A stretch of DNA of 64,000 bases, taken from the NCBI RefSeq assembly GCF_003687725.1, contig NZ_RDOJ01000010.1, forward strand, positions 1-64,000, read 5' to 3'. Origin of the DNA: Faecalibacter macacae (GTDB taxonomy: Bacteria; Bacteroidota; Bacteroidia; Flavobacteriales; Weeksellaceae). Below, piece by piece: positions 9,263-18,965 of the stretch (positions within the stretch are counted from its first letter, which is position 1; each line of letters begins with the position of its first letter). The position numbers were made by a program, and so were the translations under genes. The notes under the pieces were generated by a model. It worked only from the letters and a program-made list of their open reading frames with translations, searched no databases and was not told the DNA's origin.

Positions 9263-10537
9263 ATGGCTCAAGACATTATCTTCGACTTAATTGAAGACGA
9301 AAAAGAAAGACAATTAAATGGAATTGAATTAATCGCATCTGAAAACTTTGTTTCTGAAAATGTAATGCGTGCAATGGGTTCTGTTTTAACAAATAAATAT
9401 GCTGAGGGTTACCCAGGAAAAAGATATTACGGAGGTTGTGAAGTAGTTGATCAAATTGAAACTATCGCAATTGATAGAATTAAAGCTTTATTTAATGCAG
9501 AGTATGCAAACGTACAACCACACTCTGGTTCTCAAGCGAATGCTGCAGTTTATTTAGCATGTTTAAAACCTGGTGATAAAATCTTAGGATTTGATTTATC
9601 TCATGGTGGTCACTTAACACACGGATCTCCAGTAAACTTTTCAGGAATGACATACCAAACTTCTTTCTATGGTGTAGATAAAGAAACTGGTCGTATCGAT
9701 TACGAAGCAATGGCTGAAACTGCAAGAGCTGAAAAACCTCAATTAATTATTTGTGGTGCCTCTGCTTATTCAAGAGATATTGATTATGCTAAATTCCGTG
9801 AAGTTGCTGACGAAGTTGGTGCTTTATTATTAGCAGACGTTTCTCACCCAGCTGGATTAATCGCTCGTGGAATCTTAAATGATCCAATGCCTCACTGTCA
9901 TATTGTAACTACAACAACGCACAAAACTTTACGTGGACCACGTGGTGGAGTTATTATGATGGGGAAAGATTTTGAAAATCCATGGGGAGCTAAAACACCA
10001 AAAGGTGAAGTAAAAATGATGTCTCAAATCTTAAACGCTGCTGTTTTCCCAGGAACACAAGGTGGACCATTAGAGCACGTAATTGGAGCAAAAGCTGTTG
10101 CTTTCGAAGAAGCATTATCGGATGGATACATGGAATACATTATCCAAGTTGTTAAAAACTCTAAAGCGTTAGCTGAAGCGTTAGTGGCTAAAGGATACGA
10201 TATCGTTTCTGGAGGTACAGATAACCACTGTATGTTAATTGACTTACGTAACAAAGGAATTTCTGGTAAACAAGCAGAAAATGCTTTAGTTTTAGCTGAA
10301 ATTACATGTAACAAAAACATGGTTCCTTTTGATGATAAATCTCCATTCGTTACTTCTGGTATCCGTTTAGGAACTGCTGCTGTAACTACTCGTGGATTAG
10401 TTGAAGGTGATATGCAAACTGTTGCTGATTTAATTGACGAAGTTTTAATGAATATCGACAATGAAGAAATTATTGAAACGGTTGCTGATAAAGTAAACGA
10501 CTTTATGGCTGATCGTCCATTATTTCAAATGAATTAA
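9263..10537 (+). CDS. glyA: Serine hydroxymethyltransferase
   Basis: 424 residues, the family's usual length. ELIASENF is at about residue 22, followed by [15 protein letters not shown], the cofactor-binding PHSGSQAN, and the PLP Schiff-base lysine Lys221 in [14 protein letters not shown]. The enzyme interconverts serine and glycine while loading methylene-tetrahydrofolate and works in the cytoplasm as a PLP-dependent dimer or tetramer. It has its own promoter and its own terminator, so it is monocistronic. It links functionally to gcvH, folC and folE elsewhere in the window. Confidence 0.98.
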   Translation: MAQDIIFDLIEDEKERQLNGIELIASENFVSENVMRAMGSVLTNKYAEGYPGKRYYGGCEVVDQIETIAIDRIKALFNAEYANVQPHSGSQANAAVYLACLKPGDKILGFDLSHGGHLTHGSPVNFSGMTYQTSFYGVDKETGRIDYEAMAETARAEKPQLIICGASAYSRDIDYAKFREVADEVGALLLADVSHPAGLIARGILNDPMPHCHIVTTTTHKTLRGPRGGVIMMGKDFENPWGAKTPKGEVKMMSQILNAAVFPGTQGGPLEHVIGAKAVAFEEALSDGYMEYIIQVVKNSKALAEALVAKGYDIVSGGTDNHCMLIDLRNKGISGKQAENALVLAEITCNKNMVPFDDKSPFVTSGIRLGTAAVTTRGLVEGDMQTVADLIDEVLMNIDNEEIIETVADKVNDFMADRPLFQMN

Positions 10538-10564
10538 TTAGATACTAAATTTTAGTTTATATAT

Positions 10565-10595
10565 AAAAGTCCTGAACAATGTTTAGGACTTTTTG
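10565..10595 (+). terminator. glyA terminator
   Basis: AAAAGTCCTGAAC and GTTTAGGACTTTT form a hairpin followed by TTTTTG, 28 bp after the glyA stop. Confidence 0.85.
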
Positions 10596-10626
10596 TTTAT
10601 ATAATAATTGAGATTTTAATCAATAA

Positions 10627-10655
10627 AAAAAGCAACTTCTATTTGAAGTTGCTTT
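10627..10655 (-). terminator. ATP synthase operon terminator
   Basis: AAAAGCAACTTC, TATTT and GAAGTTGCTTTT form a 12-bp perfect stem. On the minus strand a T run follows. It lies 32 bp after the atpG stop and closes the atp operon. Confidence 0.9.
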
Positions 10656-10686
10656 TCATAAATATGTTGAATATTATATTCTAATC

Positions 10687-11553
10687 TTATGAATTTAATG
10701 CTTCTGCACCACCAACGATCTCTAAGATTTCGTTTGTAATAGCAGCTTGACGAGCTTTGTTGTATTGAATTTTTAAAGCTCTTTGTAACTCGCTTGCATT
10801 ATCAGTAGCTTTATGCATTGCAGTCATACGTGCACCGTGTTCAGAAGCGTTAGCGTCTAAAACAGCTTTGTATAATTGCGTTTTTAAAGTCTGAGGAATT
10901 AAATCATTTAAGATTTCTTCTTTCGAAGGAGCGAAAATGTAATCTAATTCAGCAGCAACTTCTTCAGTTCCTTGCTCTAATACTACTGGTAAAAATTGCT
11001 CGTCTTGTACGATTTGAACAGCCGCATTTTGGAATTGGTTGTAAACGATACGAATTTGATCATATTTACCTTCCTTAAATTGGTTTGTTAAATCTTCAGC
11101 AATCTTAGCAACATCATCAAAGTTTAAGTTATCCCATAAAGCAGATTCGTTAGCAGCAATTGTTTGAGAGTTTTTAAACGATTCGTAAGCTTTCTTACCA
11201 ATTGTAATTAACTCAACATTTTTACCTGCTAATTCACCTTCTAATAAAGCGTTAACTTTCTTAATAATACTAGAATTATATCCTCCACATAAACCACGGT
11301 TAGAGTTAATAGCTACTAAAAGTACATTATTAACCTCGCGTTGTTCTGTTAAAGCTCCTCCTACACCTGCATCTAAAGTAGAACTTACATTTTGTAATAA
11401 TTCGCGTAATTTATTTGCATATGGACGTAGTTGAACAATAGATTCTTGTGCACGATTCAATTTAGCAGCCGATACCATTTTCATAGCACTCGTAATCTGC
11501 ATTGTTGATCCTACAGAAGTAATTCTACCACGGATTTCTTTTAAATTTGCCAT
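10687..11553 (-). CDS. atpG: ATP synthase F1 subunit gamma
   Basis: 288 residues with the two long coiled-coil helices of subunit gamma at the ends. N-terminal LKEIRGRITSVGSTMQIT and C-terminal ARQAAITNEILEIVGGAEAL are the family signatures, and SNRGLCGGYNSSI (about residue 85) is the conserved central loop. It is the rotor shaft that couples c-ring rotation to catalysis in F1. It is the last gene of the operon, 71 bp after atpA, and is followed by a strong terminator. In many bacteria atpD and atpC would follow, but here they do not. Confidence 0.97.
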   Translation of the reverse strand: MANLKEIRGRITSVGSTMQITSAMKMVSAAKLNRAQESIVQLRPYANKLRELLQNVSSTLDAGVGGALTEQREVNNVLLVAINSNRGLCGGYNSSIIKKVNALLEGELAGKNVELITIGKKAYESFKNSQTIAANESALWDNLNFDDVAKIAEDLTNQFKEGKYDQIRIVYNQFQNAAVQIVQDEQFLPVVLEQGTEEVAAELDYIFAPSKEEILNDLIPQTLKTQLYKAVLDANASEHGARMTAMHKATDNASELQRALKIQYNKARQAAITNEILEIVGGAEALNS

Positions 11554-11624
11554 ATAACTTTATAACTTGAAGGATTATATAGTATAAACCAGGAACCGAA
11601 GTTCCCAGTTTATATTAGATATTA

Positions 11625-13199
11625 TTAATATTTAGCTGTTGTATCTGCAATCACTTGGTTTAATGTAGCGATGATAGCATCGTCCCATTTACCTTTACGG
11701 ATAGCTTCTAAAGTGTCAGCGTATTTGTTTCTCATTAATTCAACGAAATCAACTTGCCACTCTTTCACTTGGTTTGTTGGTACATTTTTCAATAAACCGT
11801 TTGTTCCTGCGAAAATTACAGCAACTTGCTCCTCTACTGGCATTGGAGAGTTAACTCCTTGCTTTAAGATTTCAACGTTACGAACACCTTTTCCGATAAC
11901 AGCCATAGTAGCAGCATCTAAATCAGAAGAGAACTTAGCGAACGCTTCTAACTCACGGTATTGAGCTTGGTCTAATTTTAAAGTTCCAGAAACCTTTTTC
12001 ATTGGTTTAGTTTGTGCAGAACCACCAACACGAGATACAGAGATACCTACGTTGATCGCTGGACGAACACCTGAGTTGAATAAATCAGACTCTAAGAAAA
12101 TCTGTCCATCAGTAATCGAAATTACGTTAGTTGGGATATAAGCAGAAACGTCACCAGCTTGAGTTTCGATAATTGGTAAAGCAGTTAAAGAACCACCACC
12201 TTTAACGATAGACTTCATTGATTCTGGTAAATCATTCATTTGAGACGCGATAGTATCGTCAGCGATGATTTTCGCAGCACGCTCTAATAAACGAGAGTGT
12301 AAGTAGAAAACGTCACCTGGGTACGCCTCACGTCCTGGAGGACGACGTAATAATAAAGACACCTCACGGTAAGCAACCGCTTGTTTAGATAAATCATCAT
12401 AAACAATTAACGCTGGACGACCAGAGTCACGGAAGAACTCACCAATTGCAGCACCTGCCATTGGAGCATATACTTGCATTGGAGCAGGATCAGATGCATT
12501 AGCAGCAACTACTACTGTATATTTATCAGCACCGTGATCTTGTAATGTTTTCTGGATTGCAGCAACTGTAGATCCTTTTTGTCCTACTGCTACATAAATA
12601 CAGAATACAGTTTCACCTCTATCGTAGAATTCTTTTTGATTTAAAATCGCATCTAAAGCAACAGAAGTTTTACCTGTTTGACGGTCACCAATGATTAACT
12701 CACGTTGACCACGACCAACTGGAATCATCGCATCAATAGAAACGATACCTGTTTGTAACGGCTCGTTTACTGGTTGACGGTAGATAACCCCTGGAGCTTT
12801 ACGCTCGATTGGCATTTCATATAATTGACCTTCGATTGGACCTTTACCATCGATAGGATTTCCTAACATATCTACAACACGTCCTAACATTCCTTCACCA
12901 ACATTGATAGAAGCAATTTTGTTAGTACGTTTTACAGTATCACCTTCTTTGATTCCTGTAGACGTTCCGAAAAGTACAATACCTACATTATCTTCTTCTA
13001 AGTTTTGTACCATACCCTCTAAACCATTAGAGAATTCTACTAACTCACCGTATTGTGCATTATCTAATCCGTATACGCGAGCAATACCATCCCCAACACT
13101 TAGAACGGTTCCAACCTCTGCTAATTCAACTGCTGAATCGAAGCTAGAAAGTTGTTGTTTTAAAATAGCTGAAACTTCAGCTGGATTTATTTCTGGCAT
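11625..13199 (-). CDS. atpA: ATP synthase F1 subunit alpha
   Basis: 524 residues. The nucleotide-binding P-loop GDRQTGKTS is at residues 171-179; [12 protein letters not shown] and the arginine-finger region [17 protein letters not shown] follow. It is the non-catalytic nucleotide-binding subunit of the alpha3-beta3 hexamer on the cytoplasmic face. It lies 11 bp after atpH in the same transcript. Its partner beta subunit (atpD) is not in this window. Confidence 0.98.
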   Translation of the reverse strand: MPEINPAEVSAILKQQLSSFDSAVELAEVGTVLSVGDGIARVYGLDNAQYGELVEFSNGLEGMVQNLEEDNVGIVLFGTSTGIKEGDTVKRTNKIASINVGEGMLGRVVDMLGNPIDGKGPIEGQLYEMPIERKAPGVIYRQPVNEPLQTGIVSIDAMIPVGRGQRELIIGDRQTGKTSVALDAILNQKEFYDRGETVFCIYVAVGQKGSTVAAIQKTLQDHGADKYTVVVAANASDPAPMQVYAPMAGAAIGEFFRDSGRPALIVYDDLSKQAVAYREVSLLLRRPPGREAYPGDVFYLHSRLLERAAKIIADDTIASQMNDLPESMKSIVKGGGSLTALPIIETQAGDVSAYIPTNVISITDGQIFLESDLFNSGVRPAINVGISVSRVGGSAQTKPMKKVSGTLKLDQAQYRELEAFAKFSSDLDAATMAVIGKGVRNVEILKQGVNSPMPVEEQVAVIFAGTNGLLKNVPTNQVKEWQVDFVELMRNKYADTLEAIRKGKWDDAIIATLNQVIADTTAKY

Positions 13200-13210
13200 C
13201 TTTGAAATAT

Positions 13211-13771
13211 TTAATATTTAGGAATGTAATCGTTATTTAAAAATTCTTTTTTAAGTGTAGCTAATTGAGTCTTGATTGAAGAATCTACTTGTGTATTTCC
13301 TACTTTTAAAACGAAACCTCCAATTAATGAAGCGTCAATTTTGTTTACTACCTTAACTTGTGCATTTGCATCTAAACCTTCTTTCGCTTTAGCTACAATT
13401 TTATCGATTGTTGATTGATCCAACTCAACAGCTGAAGTAATTTCTGCTGTTACGATGTTATTCATAATATCGTAAATCGTGATAAATTGTTCAGCGATTT
13501 TTGATAAGATGTTTTCTCTTCCTTGTTTTACAACTAATGAAATGAATTTTTGAGAAGTTGGAGAGAAACTAGCAAAAATTTGTGCTAAAGTTGTTTCTTT
13601 CGTTTTAACGTCTAAAATTGGAGAGTTTAAGAAAATTCTTAAATCATCACTCTTTTTAATTACGTTAATCACTTCATTCATCTCAGCATAGACAAGGTCA
13701 GTTTGATTCGCATCTAAAGCGTATTGCATCAAACCTTTTGCATATCTATTTGCTGCTCTGAATCCTGCCAT
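13211..13771 (-). CDS. atpH: ATP synthase subunit delta
   Basis: 186 residues with the OSCP/delta fold. N-terminal [12 protein letters not shown] is the helix that binds the alpha subunit tails, and the C-terminal [20 protein letters not shown] is the family motif. It forms the top of the peripheral stalk and joins F1 to subunit b. It follows atpF with a 2-bp gap, which suggests translational coupling. Confidence 0.96.
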   Translation of the reverse strand: MAGFRAANRYAKGLMQYALDANQTDLVYAEMNEVINVIKKSDDLRIFLNSPILDVKTKETTLAQIFASFSPTSQKFISLVVKQGRENILSKIAEQFITIYDIMNNIVTAEITSAVELDQSTIDKIVAKAKEGLDANAQVKVVNKIDASLIGGFVLKVGNTQVDSSIKTQLATLKKEFLNNDYIPKY

Positions 13772-13773
13772 GA

Positions 13774-14268
13774 TTAGTTGAATTTAACTTGATCAATAAC
13801 TTGGTTTACTAAAGATTCTTGTGCTGGTTTGTCAGCTAATTCTTTAGTTAAGATTTTTTCAGCAATTTCAATTGATAATTGACCTACTTGGTTTTTGATA
13901 TCAGCCATTGCTGCAGCTTTTTCATTAGAAATAGCAGTTTTAGCAGATTCGATTAAACGGTCAGCTTCAACTTGAGCAGTAGATTTTGCTTCGTTAACGA
14001 TTTTGTCTTTCATTTCACGAGCTTCTTTTAAAATCGCATCACGCTCAATTTTAGCTTCTTTGATTAATCTTTCGTTTTCTGCGTTTAAAGCTACTAATTT
14101 TTCTTCTGCTTTCTTAGCTGCATTTAAAGCATCTTCGATAGATTTCTCTCTCTCAGTAACTGCAGATAAAATTGGTTTCCACGCTACAGATCTTAAGATT
14201 ACTAATAAGATGATAAAAACAATCGCTGTCCAAAAAATCAGACCAACCGAAGGAGTTATTAAATCCAT
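13774..14268 (-). CDS. atpF: ATP synthase F0 subunit b
   Basis: 164 residues. One transmembrane helix at about residues 8-28 is followed by a long Ala/Lys/Glu-rich coiled coil (residues about 35-150). It is the peripheral stalk dimer that holds F1 still against the rotor. The order between atpE and atpH is the standard one. Confidence 0.96.
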   Translation of the reverse strand: MDLITPSVGLIFWTAIVFIILLVILRSVAWKPILSAVTEREKSIEDALNAAKKAEEKLVALNAENERLIKEAKIERDAILKEAREMKDKIVNEAKSTAQVEADRLIESAKTAISNEKAAAMADIKNQVGQLSIEIAEKILTKELADKPAQESLVNQVIDQVKFN

Positions 14269-14365
14269 TTGTATGTTTTATTTGATATTTTTAATTCTAG
14301 TTAATTTTTTAATAAGAATTAGCTTCTATAACCAACCGTTACAGAAGCTAAATTCTATTCAATTC

Positions 14366-14581
14366 TTATCCGTTACCTAATAACGCAACTACGATTCCGA
14401 ATAAACCAGCACCCTCGATTAAGGCTGCAGCGATAATCATAGCTGTTTGAATTTTTGAAGCTGCTTCTGGCTGACGAGCGATACCTTCCATAGCTGAAGA
14501 ACCGATTTTACCGATTCCGAAACCTACTCCTAATACTGCTAATCCAGCTCCTAAAGCTGCAATACTTCCTGAAATTGCCAT
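14366..14581 (-). CDS. atpE: ATP synthase F0 subunit c
   Basis: 71 residues forming a two-helix hairpin. The first helix is Gly/Ala-rich, the polar loop reads ARQPEA (residues 35-40), and the second helix carries the ion-carrying Glu56 in LIEGAGLFG. The residues next to Glu56 do not look like the sodium-binding type, so I infer a proton-driven rotor. Subunit c is usually made in excess; the 97-bp spacer to atpF and 63-bp spacer from atpB may hold translation-control sequence. Confidence 0.97.
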   Translation of the reverse strand: MAISGSIAALGAGLAVLGVGFGIGKIGSSAMEGIARQPEAASKIQTAMIIAAALIEGAGLFGIVVALLGNG

Positions 14582-14644
14582 AATAATATGATTTAGATAT
14601 ATTAAAAAATTATTTTATACTTATTTGTTCTATTTTGTATTTAA

Positions 14645-15775
14645 TTAGTGTGCATCGTGGTGATCGTGCTCTGCTGTTGCAGTACCGATGAATAATGCTA
14701 CTAACATTGTAAATACGAATGCTTGTAATACTGCTACTAATAACTCTAAACAGTAGATGAATAATGCTAATGGTAAAGAACCACCTGCCATAAACTCTGT
14801 TTGGAAGATAAAGATTAACGAGATTAACGATAAGATGATGATGTGACCTGCAGTAATGTTCGCGAATAAACGGATCATTAAGGCGAATGGTTTAGTAATA
14901 ATTCCGATTAACTCGATTGGAGCTAATAAGATTTTTACTGGAACTGGTACACCTGGCATCCATAACATGTGTCCCCAGTACTCTTTGTTTCCTGATACAT
15001 TAATTACGATTAACGCGATTAATGCTAAAACGAATGTTACTGCGATGTTACCTGTAACGTTTGCTGCTCCTGGTAATAACCCTAATAAGTTATTAATCCA
15101 AATAAAGAAGAATAATGTTAATAAATACGGCATGTATTTCGCGTATTTTTTCTCTCCAATGTTTGGAACCGCAACTTCGTCACGAATAAAGATAATAATC
15201 GGCTCGATAAAACCTGCAATACCTTTAGGTACTAAATTTCCTTTCTTGTAGTTAGATGCTACAGCTGAGAATACTAAAATTAAGATTACAAAAGATAATA
15301 ACATAGATGCTACGTTTTTTGTAATTGAGAAATCTAATGGTTTCTCGTTTGCTAAATGTCCAGCCTCGTCGAAAGAAATTGCTCCGTTAGCATCAGTTTT
15401 GTAAACTTTTTCGTGAAAAAGAACGTAGTGATTTCCGTTACTTTCTACGATATCTTCTCCGTGGTGGAATTTAGATGACATGAAAACATTTAATCCGTTA
15501 TCATCCCATAAAATAATTGGCAATGGAATAGAAACACTGTTGTCTCCTTCTCCCCATAAGTGCCACTCGTGTGCATCACCAATGTGGTGCATAATAGTTG
15601 GTACAGGATTGAAAGTTTTTTCACCAGCTTTCACTTGAGCCATTTCCTCTGCTTTCGCATCTTTTTCTTTCTGTACTAATTCACTGAACGTCTTTGCATC
15701 AGTCACAGTTGAAGCCGCATTTGCGAATCCAAATGTAAATAACATTAAAAACGTTAATAACGCTGAAAATTTCAT
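14645..15775 (-). CDS. atpB: ATP synthase F0 subunit a, with periplasmic N-terminal extension
   Basis: 376 residues, clearly longer than the roughly 270 of E. coli subunit a. A signal-like hydrophobic start (ending FGFANAA near residue 21) is followed by about 130 hydrophilic residues before the first core membrane helix. The core has the conserved arginine in MIRLFANITAGH, which faces the c-ring glutamate. The end is His/Asp-rich (TAEHDHHDAH). Subunit a forms the proton half-channels. The extension is, as far as I know, typical of Bacteroidota AtpB. It lies 78 bp after the AtpI-like gene. Confidence 0.96.
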   Translation of the reverse strand: MKFSALLTFLMLFTFGFANAASTVTDAKTFSELVQKEKDAKAEEMAQVKAGEKTFNPVPTIMHHIGDAHEWHLWGEGDNSVSIPLPIILWDDNGLNVFMSSKFHHGEDIVESNGNHYVLFHEKVYKTDANGAISFDEAGHLANEKPLDFSITKNVASMLLSFVILILVFSAVASNYKKGNLVPKGIAGFIEPIIIFIRDEVAVPNIGEKKYAKYMPYLLTLFFFIWINNLLGLLPGAANVTGNIAVTFVLALIALIVINVSGNKEYWGHMLWMPGVPVPVKILLAPIELIGIITKPFALMIRLFANITAGHIIILSLISLIFIFQTEFMAGGSLPLALFIYCLELLVAVLQAFVFTMLVALFIGTATAEHDHHDAH

Positions 15776-15853
15776 GTATAATTCCTTTGTATCTAAATTG
15801 CGTGCAAAATTATAGTAAATTAACCACTTACCAAAACGTAATGCTAAAAATCA

Positions 15854-16234
15854 TTAAATCTTTTTTAACTCTAATTTAATTAGGCTTAGAAAGATTAAAA
15901 CTTCGATGAGCAAAATTACAAAATATGCCAATACCAAATGTAAAACATTTGATTTAATTTGTTCATTTACAACAATCAGGGCTAAAACAATTCCCATCTT
16001 AGCTACCATACCTCCCATAAAAGTAAATCCTACAAAATCTGAACTTTTAACTTTTACCAAGAATCCAACTTGTAATATCATAAACGTAATTAATCCTAAA
16101 ATAATATAAATTTTATACACTATTGGCGGATTTTCGCTCAAATTCATCGAAGAAACTACTCCAAAATGAGTTGCACCTACAACAATCACTAATACTATAT
16201 ATATTAATGCTAATTTTAAAAATTCTTTTCCCAT
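15854..16234 (-). CDS. AtpI-like membrane protein of the ATP synthase operon
   Basis: 126 residues with four predicted membrane helices (about 8-28, 41-62, 70-90 and 98-120). It sits between atpZ and atpB, the position of atpI in most atp operons, 2 bp after atpZ. Family AtpI proteins help assemble the c-ring or bring magnesium to it. The sequence match is only to the general shape, so the name rests mainly on position and topology. Confidence 0.7.
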   Translation of the reverse strand: MGKEFLKLALIYIVLVIVVGATHFGVVSSMNLSENPPIVYKIYIILGLITFMILQVGFLVKVKSSDFVGFTFMGGMVAKMGIVLALIVVNEQIKSNVLHLVLAYFVILLIEVLIFLSLIKLELKKI

Positions 16235-16236
16235 AT

Positions 16237-16452
16237 TTATTCTTTTGGTAACTGTCTAATTACAGAAAAAATTCCACCAAATACACCTATTAAAGACATT
16301 GCTGCCGTCCAATAAGGTTGTTTTGTTTCCATTTTTCCGTCTAACCAATACCCAATTCCGGCAAAGATAGCAATCGTTAATGCCATTTGAATTCCCATTC
16401 CCGAAAATTTCAAGAAATTGTTTACGTTTTTTGTCTTAGGCTCTTGTTTCAT
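16237..16452 (-). CDS. atpZ: AtpZ/AtpI family protein
   Basis: 71 residues from the ATG at 16452; an upstream in-frame extension to 16506 is unlikely because it would run into the dusB promoter and start. Two membrane helices are visible (about 15-36 and 45-64) with GIGYWLDGKM between them, the signature of the short AtpZ/AtpI proteins. It is the first gene of the ATP synthase operon. AtpZ is thought to work with AtpI in ion handling or c-ring assembly; that role is taken from the family. Confidence 0.85.
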   Translation of the reverse strand: MKQEPKTKNVNNFLKFSGMGIQMALTIAIFAGIGYWLDGKMETKQPYWTAAMSLIGVFGGIFSVIRQLPKE

Positions 16453-16470
16453 AATTATTACGTAATTTTG
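16444..16470 (+). promoter_or_regulatory. dusB promoter
   Basis: TTG (16444-16446), then 16 bp, then TAATTTTG (16463-16470), a full TAnnTTTG match. Transcription would start near 16476, leaving a leader of only about 11 bases before the GTG start of dusB. It overlaps the start of atpZ on the other strand. Confidence 0.6.
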
Positions 16471-16486
16471 CAAAAAATTATTTACT

Positions 16487-17485
16487 GTGGTAAAGATAGG
16501 AAACATAGAGTTACCAGACTTCCCTTTATTACTTGCACCTATGGAGGATGTAAGTGATCCGCCATTCCGTCGTTTATGTAAGGAACATGGCGCAGATTTG
16601 ATGTATACTGAATTTATCTCGTCTGAAGGATTAATCCGTGACGCGATAAAGAGTCGTATGAAGTTAGATATTTTCGATTATGAAAGACCTATCGGTATAC
16701 AAATTTTTGGTGGTGATGAAGAAGCAATGGCAATGTCTGCTAAAATTGTGGAAACTGTTGAACCAGATTTAGTAGATATTAACTTTGGTTGTCCTGTAAA
16801 AAAAGTAGTATGTAAAGGTGCTGGTGCTGGAGTATTAAAAGACATTGATTTAATGGTTAAATTAACTAAATCGGTAGTTGAAAGTACGCATTTACCTGTT
16901 ACAGTTAAAACTCGTTTAGGTTGGGATCATGATTCTATTAATATTGATGAAGTTGCTCAACGTTTACAAGATACAGGAATCAAAGCATTAGCGATACACG
17001 GGCGTACGCGTGCGCAGATGTACAAAGGTCATTCGGATTGGTCGCACATTGCAAGAGTAAAAGCAAATCCAAATATTGAGATTCCGATTTTCGGAAATGG
17101 AGATATTGATTCACCACAAAAAGCCGTTGAATATAAAGAGAAATATGGTGTAGATGGCGTAATGATTGGTAGAGCAGCAATTGGTTATCCTTGGATATTT
17201 AATCAGATTAAACATTACCGAGAAACTGGTGAATTATTACCAGAACCAACTATATTCGAACGTTTGAGAGCAGCTAAAAACCATTTACTATGGGCTGTTG
17301 AATGGAAAGGTGAACGTACAGGAATTTTAGAAACTCGTATGCATTATACGAATTACTTTAAAGGAATTCCAAACTTTAAACCTTATCGCACAAAATTAGT
17401 GACGCAAGATAATTTAATTGATATTGAAGCTACATTTAAAGAAATAGAAGAAGAATTTATTCCTACTTTATCAAATAATATTTAA
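16487..17485 (+). CDS. dusB: tRNA dihydrouridine synthase
   Basis: 332 residues from a GTG start. VKIGNIELPDFPLLLAPMED is the normal N-terminus of Flavobacteriia DusB, so GTG is right despite the rare codon. The FMN barrel shows APMEDVSDPPFRRL, catalytic Cys102 in NFGCPVKK, VKTRLGWD, AIHGRTRAQMYKG and the phosphate site GNGDI plus GVMIGRAAIGYPW. The enzyme reduces specific uridines in the tRNA D-loop using FMN and NAD(P)H. It is divergent from the ATP synthase operon and ends at a strong terminator. Confidence 0.95.
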   Translation: MVKIGNIELPDFPLLLAPMEDVSDPPFRRLCKEHGADLMYTEFISSEGLIRDAIKSRMKLDIFDYERPIGIQIFGGDEEAMAMSAKIVETVEPDLVDINFGCPVKKVVCKGAGAGVLKDIDLMVKLTKSVVESTHLPVTVKTRLGWDHDSINIDEVAQRLQDTGIKALAIHGRTRAQMYKGHSDWSHIARVKANPNIEIPIFGNGDIDSPQKAVEYKEKYGVDGVMIGRAAIGYPWIFNQIKHYRETGELLPEPTIFERLRAAKNHLLWAVEWKGERTGILETRMHYTNYFKGIPNFKPYRTKLVTQDNLIDIEATFKEIEEEFIPTLSNNI

Positions 17486-17509
17486 GCTTTAAAATTTAAT
17501 AACATATCA

Positions 17510-17542
17510 AAACCACTATCTTTTCGATAGTGGTTTTTTTTT
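17510..17542 (+). terminator. dusB terminator
   Basis: AACCACTATC, TTTTC and GATAGTGGTT followed by a run of nine or more T. A textbook intrinsic terminator 25 bp after the dusB stop. Confidence 0.92.
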
Positions 17543-17721
17543 ATCATAAAATCAAGTTTAAAAATAGAATATTTTAATCACTAAAAAAGGCAAGTATTAA
17601 AAAGTTTGATAACAGTATATAATTTTACAATTATCTTATATACAGAATATTAAATTAAAAATATTTATTTGTACTTTCAACCCCCACCCTACAATATTAG
17701 CTTTAATTAGATCTTATTATC

Positions 17722-17737
17722 GTGAAAAATTTATCAC
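17722..17737. promoter_or_regulatory. Near-palindrome just before the porin start
   Basis: GTGAAAAATTTATCAC is symmetric at 14 of 16 positions and ends 13 bp before the porin ATG. It could be an operator or an mRNA hairpin over the ribosome-binding region. The spacing (GTGA-N8-TCAC) is not that of a standard CRP site. Confidence 0.35.
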
Positions 17738-17750
17738 AATAAATTTATTC

Positions 17751-18929
17751 ATGAAAAGCATCTTTTTATATTTGTTCATATGTATATCAGTAATTACTCG
17801 AGCTCAAAATCTTGAAATAATAATTGATTCTATACCACAAACTAAAAAAACAATAGATCAAGAACCAACAAAACCTTGGGAGTTAGATTTTTCTGGATTT
17901 ATACAAGCTGATGTCATCTTCGATAATAAAAAATTAGATTATATCGACGGCTATTTTCCTACTTACATGGAATCTAACAAAACCGAATACTATTCGTATT
18001 TCACCATGCGTCAGTCCCAATTAGGTCTTGGTATTACCAATAACGAAACAGGTATTAGAGGATTTGTACAGATCGACTTTATTGGACCAAATAACAAAAC
18101 AGAACCGCGTCTTAGAAAACTTTTTATTACCTATAAAAATTGGATGATTGGACAAGACTGGAGTAATGTAAATGACCTTGATACTTGGGCTAATTTATTA
18201 GATTTTAATGGACCTAATGCTGCATTATATACTCGTAAAATGCAAATCCGATACACGAAAGAAATCAATTCAAAAAATCAATTTTCGATCGCATTAGAAG
18301 ATCCAAACACACCAAGTATTACTTTACCAGAGAATGAATTAGGTTGGAAAAAGCAAAACTTACTTCCTAATCTTGTTGGTGCGTATAAATATGGAGAAAA
18401 ATCGTACATAAGAACAGCTGCTTTCTTAAGCCCTATTAGTTATCAAAAACGCAATAATACGGAAGAAGAACTTGAAGTAAATACGACATTAGGAATTGGA
18501 GTTCATGCATCTTCTGTTTTATATGTAGATAAATTAAGTAATTTCAAACTGATTGCCGCTGCAGGTAACGGTACAGCTACAAATGTGATTTCTTTTAATG
18601 AAGAAGGTTACGACGCCGTTCCTGATACTAACAATCAAAATAGATTAAAGAAATTAAATTTCTTTAGCACAGTTTTAGCTTACGAACATTGGTGGAACCA
18701 AAAGTGGAGCTCTGTAGCGTTTTATAGTGGTTCTTTTTTAGGAAAAGAAAAATACGCAACCGAAGGAATCCTAAAGAAAGTTCAGCACATCGGAATTAAC
18801 ACTGTTTATCAACCTACAAATTATTTCAGAACTGGTTTTGATTTAACTTACGGTGTTGTAGATCGACACCAATTATCTAATAAAACAGAATCTGCGAGAC
18901 TACAATTTTCGGCAGTATTTAGTTTCTAA
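17751..18929 (+). CDS. Outer membrane porin (DcaP-like family)
   Basis: 392 residues with a signal peptide (about residues 1-18, ending TRAQ). The start of the barrel, ELDFSGFIQADVIFD, and the conserved MRQSQLGLGI and KLFITYKNWMIGQDWSN segments match the DcaP-type porin layout. The C-terminus ends in Phe (SAVFSF), as outer-membrane barrels do. Substrate unknown; a general or dicarboxylate-type porin is the family expectation. It is monocistronic, between two terminators, and convergent with the HAD-like gene. Confidence 0.8.
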   Translation: MKSIFLYLFICISVITRAQNLEIIIDSIPQTKKTIDQEPTKPWELDFSGFIQADVIFDNKKLDYIDGYFPTYMESNKTEYYSYFTMRQSQLGLGITNNETGIRGFVQIDFIGPNNKTEPRLRKLFITYKNWMIGQDWSNVNDLDTWANLLDFNGPNAALYTRKMQIRYTKEINSKNQFSIALEDPNTPSITLPENELGWKKQNLLPNLVGAYKYGEKSYIRTAAFLSPISYQKRNNTEEELEVNTTLGIGVHASSVLYVDKLSNFKLIAAAGNGTATNVISFNEEGYDAVPDTNNQNRLKKLNFFSTVLAYEHWWNQKWSSVAFYSGSFLGKEKYATEGILKKVQHIGINTVYQPTNYFRTGFDLTYGVVDRHQLSNKTESARLQFSAVFSF

Positions 18930-18935
18930 AATAGA

Positions 18936-18961
18936 AAAACCATCTCGTTTGAGATGGTTTT
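18936..18961. terminator. Bidirectional terminator between porin and HAD-like gene
   Basis: AAAACCATCTC, GTTT and GAGATGGTTTTT form a strong hairpin with A/T runs on both sides, between the two convergent stops. Confidence 0.9.
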
Positions 18962-18965
18962 TATT

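Noticed and set aside
9492-10461. Minus-strand frames of 77 and 145 codons opposite glyA
   Set aside because: They are antisense to a highly conserved gene and code for no recognisable protein.
10607-10624. Palindrome ATTGAGATTTTAATCAAT between two terminators
   Set aside because: It has 8 bases between TTGA and TCAA, not the 6 of the FNR-type site, and it lies between convergent genes where no promoter is needed.
11671-14380. Plus-strand open frames of about 97-125 codons opposite the ATP synthase genes
   Set aside because: They lie wholly opposite conserved genes and have no start context or recognisable domains; they are shadows of the codon bias on the minus strand.
16237-16506. Longer AtpZ start at 16506
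   Set aside because: It would overlap the dusB start codon and promoter; the ATG at 16452 gives the normal family N-terminus.
17721-17738. CRP-like site before the porin gene
   Set aside because: The half-sites GTGA and TCAC are 8 bp apart, not the 6 bp of a CRP site, so I list it only as a palindrome.
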